A stretch of 64,000 nucleotides of DNA, taken from CAZTGZ01 sp964613385 (GTDB taxonomy: Bacteria > Bacteroidota > Bacteroidia > NS11-12g > UBA9320). The stretch is taken from NCBI GenBank assembly GCA_964613385.1, contig CAZTGZ010000004.1:1-64000 (forward strand). Reading direction: 5' to 3'. Shown piece by piece: positions 62,938 to 64,000 of this stretch. A model generated the notes under the pieces. That model was not told the origin of the DNA, searched no databases, and saw only the letters and a program-made list of their open reading frames with translations. The first letter of the stretch is position 1, and each line of letters opens with the position of its first letter. Both the position numbers and the translations under genes were made by a program.

Positions 62938-63691
62938 TATATCTTGGTTACTGGTCTTTCTGTGGCTGTCTAACTTCGTTGCGGCCAAGGAAATCCCGGC
63001 CAAGCCGGAGGGAAATACACGCTTTGTCAACGATTTTGCTGAAATCCTTTCTCCCGATCAGGAGCGGGCTCTCAACGCCAAATTATATACCTATTACGAT
63101 TCAACTTCCACCGAATTGGTGATCGTTACAGATAAATCACTCGAGGGGGATGATCTGTTCGAGTATTGCCAGAATCTTGCTCAATCCTGGGGTATCGGTC
63201 AAAAAGGAAAGAATAATGGACTCTTGCTGTATGTCTCCGTCGAAGATCGGGCCATAAGAATCCACACCGGATATGGGTTAGAAGGAGCGATTCCGGATTT
63301 TATGGCTGGTAGAGTAATTGATGATATCATTCGTCCTGCTTTCCGGGAAGGGAACTATGCGCTGGGAATAAATAATGGTGCCGATGCCTTGATTAAAATG
63401 GCAGAGGGAGAATTCGTATTCGAAGCCAAAGATAAAGCAGCCAAGAAAAATCATCTTCCGATTTGGGTCATTATTGTCATCATCATAATTATCATCATCA
63501 TCGTGAGCAATCTTGGCGAAAGTGGTGGTAAAACGTACGGTGGACGCAGAGGTCCATTTTTCGGAGGACCCATGGGTGGATGGGGTGGCGGTGGTTGGTC
63601 AGGTGGGGGATTTGGTGGTTCCGGTGGTGGTTTTGGCGGAGGTTTTGGTGGCGGTAGTTTTGGCGGAGGGGGCGCCAGTGGCGGCTGGTAA
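62927..63691 (+). CDS. TPM-domain protein with membrane helix and Gly-rich tail (YgcG-like)
   Basis: 254 residues. A signal peptide (NISWLLVFLWLSNFVAAKEI) is followed by a TPM domain (FVNDFAEILSPDQERALNAK, LLLYVSVEDRAIRIHTGYGL, EGAIPDFMAGRVIDDIIRP), a membrane helix near 180-200 (WVIIVIIIIIIIIVSNL) and a Gly/Phe/Ser-rich tail (FGGSGGGFGGGFGGGSFGGG). This is the standard YgcG layout. The stop shares one base with the next start (TAATG). Confidence 0.92.
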   Translation: MVRNISWLLVFLWLSNFVAAKEIPAKPEGNTRFVNDFAEILSPDQERALNAKLYTYYDSTSTELVIVTDKSLEGDDLFEYCQNLAQSWGIGQKGKNNGLLLYVSVEDRAIRIHTGYGLEGAIPDFMAGRVIDDIIRPAFREGNYALGINNGADALIKMAEGEFVFEAKDKAAKKNHLPIWVIIVIIIIIIIIVSNLGESGGKTYGGRRGPFFGGPMGGWGGGGWSGGGFGGSGGGFGGGFGGGSFGGGGASGGW

Positions 63692-64000
63692 TGCTCGAAC
63701 AGATAAAAATAGAGAATATTCTCATGCTCGATATTGAGACAATTCCTCAATATGAAAGCTATCAGGATTTGCCGGATCGTTGGAAAAAATTGTGGGATTT
63801 AAAATCTGAAAGATTGGCCAGGGATGGTGAAAGTCCGGAAGAATTATATCCGCGGGCAGGGATTTATGCTGAATTTGGTCAAATCGTTTGTATCAGTGTC
63901 GGTGTAGTAATACCCCGGGGTGATAAATACATATTCCGGACAAGATCCTATTACGGACATGATGAAAAGACCCTTTTGGCGGAATTCGGTGATATGCTGC
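63691..64000 (+). CDS. 3'-5' exonuclease of RNase H fold (partial, runs off the window)
   Basis: The window ends inside this gene after about 103 codons. Exonuclease motif I is clear: ILMLDIETIPQYESYQDL, with Asp and Glu as metal ligands (DIETIP), and a second strand IVCISVGVVIP. The family resembles predicted PolB-type proofreading exonucleases found in Bacteroidota. It starts at ATG 63691, overlapping the TPM stop by one base. Confidence 0.85.
   Translation, partial: MLEQIKIENILMLDIETIPQYESYQDLPDRWKKLWDLKSERLARDGESPEELYPRAGIYAEFGQIVCISVGVVIPRGDKYIFRTRSYYGHDEKTLLAEFGDML

Noticed and set aside
63451..63750. Pro-rich minus-strand frame opposite the Gly-rich TPM tail
   Set aside because: It is the antisense of GGN codons, a usual artefact of Gly-rich sequence.

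Overview
The window reads as a chromosomal segment of a Bacteroidota bacterium (Cytophaga/Saprospira/Chitinophaga-like; genus not resolvable). Evidence is the type IX secretion (T9SS) cargo proteins with type A and type B C-terminal sorting domains, a SprE/PorW-like T9SS protein, an ATP synthase operon lacking beta and epsilon genes, -7 promoter boxes of the TAnnTTTG type with few Shine-Dalgarno sites, BatA-type and YraN-type genes, and a cytochrome b/SdhA/SdhB succinate dehydrogenase. A run of 100 N at 41060-41159 shows the sequence is a draft scaffold.

Layout. 1-6.4 kb: end of a probable zapA, rny, a formylglycine-generating-enzyme-fold protein, an ECF sigma factor coupled to an unusual membrane-anchored beta-barrel protein, and a secreted PKD protein. 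6.4-19 kb is the accessory part: a G+C-rich SOS/mutagenesis cassette (LexA-like S24 repressor, YedK/HMCES peptidase, DinB, error-prone DnaE, SplB-like radical SAM) interrupted twice. Between the repressor and yedK sits an A+T-rich four-helix-bundle (S23/IVP type) gene flanked by inverted arrays of a short AAATTAGA-type repeat. Between dinB and dnaE lie an A+T-rich T9SS cargo gene bracketed by a 52-base duplication of the dinB 3' end, and a small ABC/Crp/hydrolase operon. 19-21.6 kb: beta-barrel protein, nitronate monooxygenase, DUF4442 protein.

21.6-28.5 kb (minus strand): M23 peptidase, bactofilin, AtpZ, an AtpI-like protein, atpB-E-F-H-A-G, with hairpin terminators after atpE and after atpG. 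28.6-47.8 kb is envelope biology: SprE/PorW-like protein, PBP1A, a giant 2901-residue adhesin-like T9SS type B protein, LptD, an amidase, an MCE lipid-transport protein and pyrD. 47.9-53.5 kb: sdhCAB, riboflavin synthase, RimK-like ligase, an SRPBCC-like protein. 53.5-64 kb: a VWA protein, YraN, BatA-like protein, a dihydroorotase homologue that has lost its HxH metal motif, an acidic protein of unknown function, two glycosyltransferases, LemA plus two TPM proteins, and the start of a 3'-5' exonuclease.

How the genes work together: most of the window is housekeeping (energy, envelope assembly, pyrimidine and riboflavin synthesis). The most interesting part is the 6.4-19 kb region, where short repeats, an inserted four-helix gene and a duplicated gene end record repeated insertion into a DNA-damage tolerance cassette. 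No tRNA, rRNA, CRISPR array, transposase or integrase gene was recognised.
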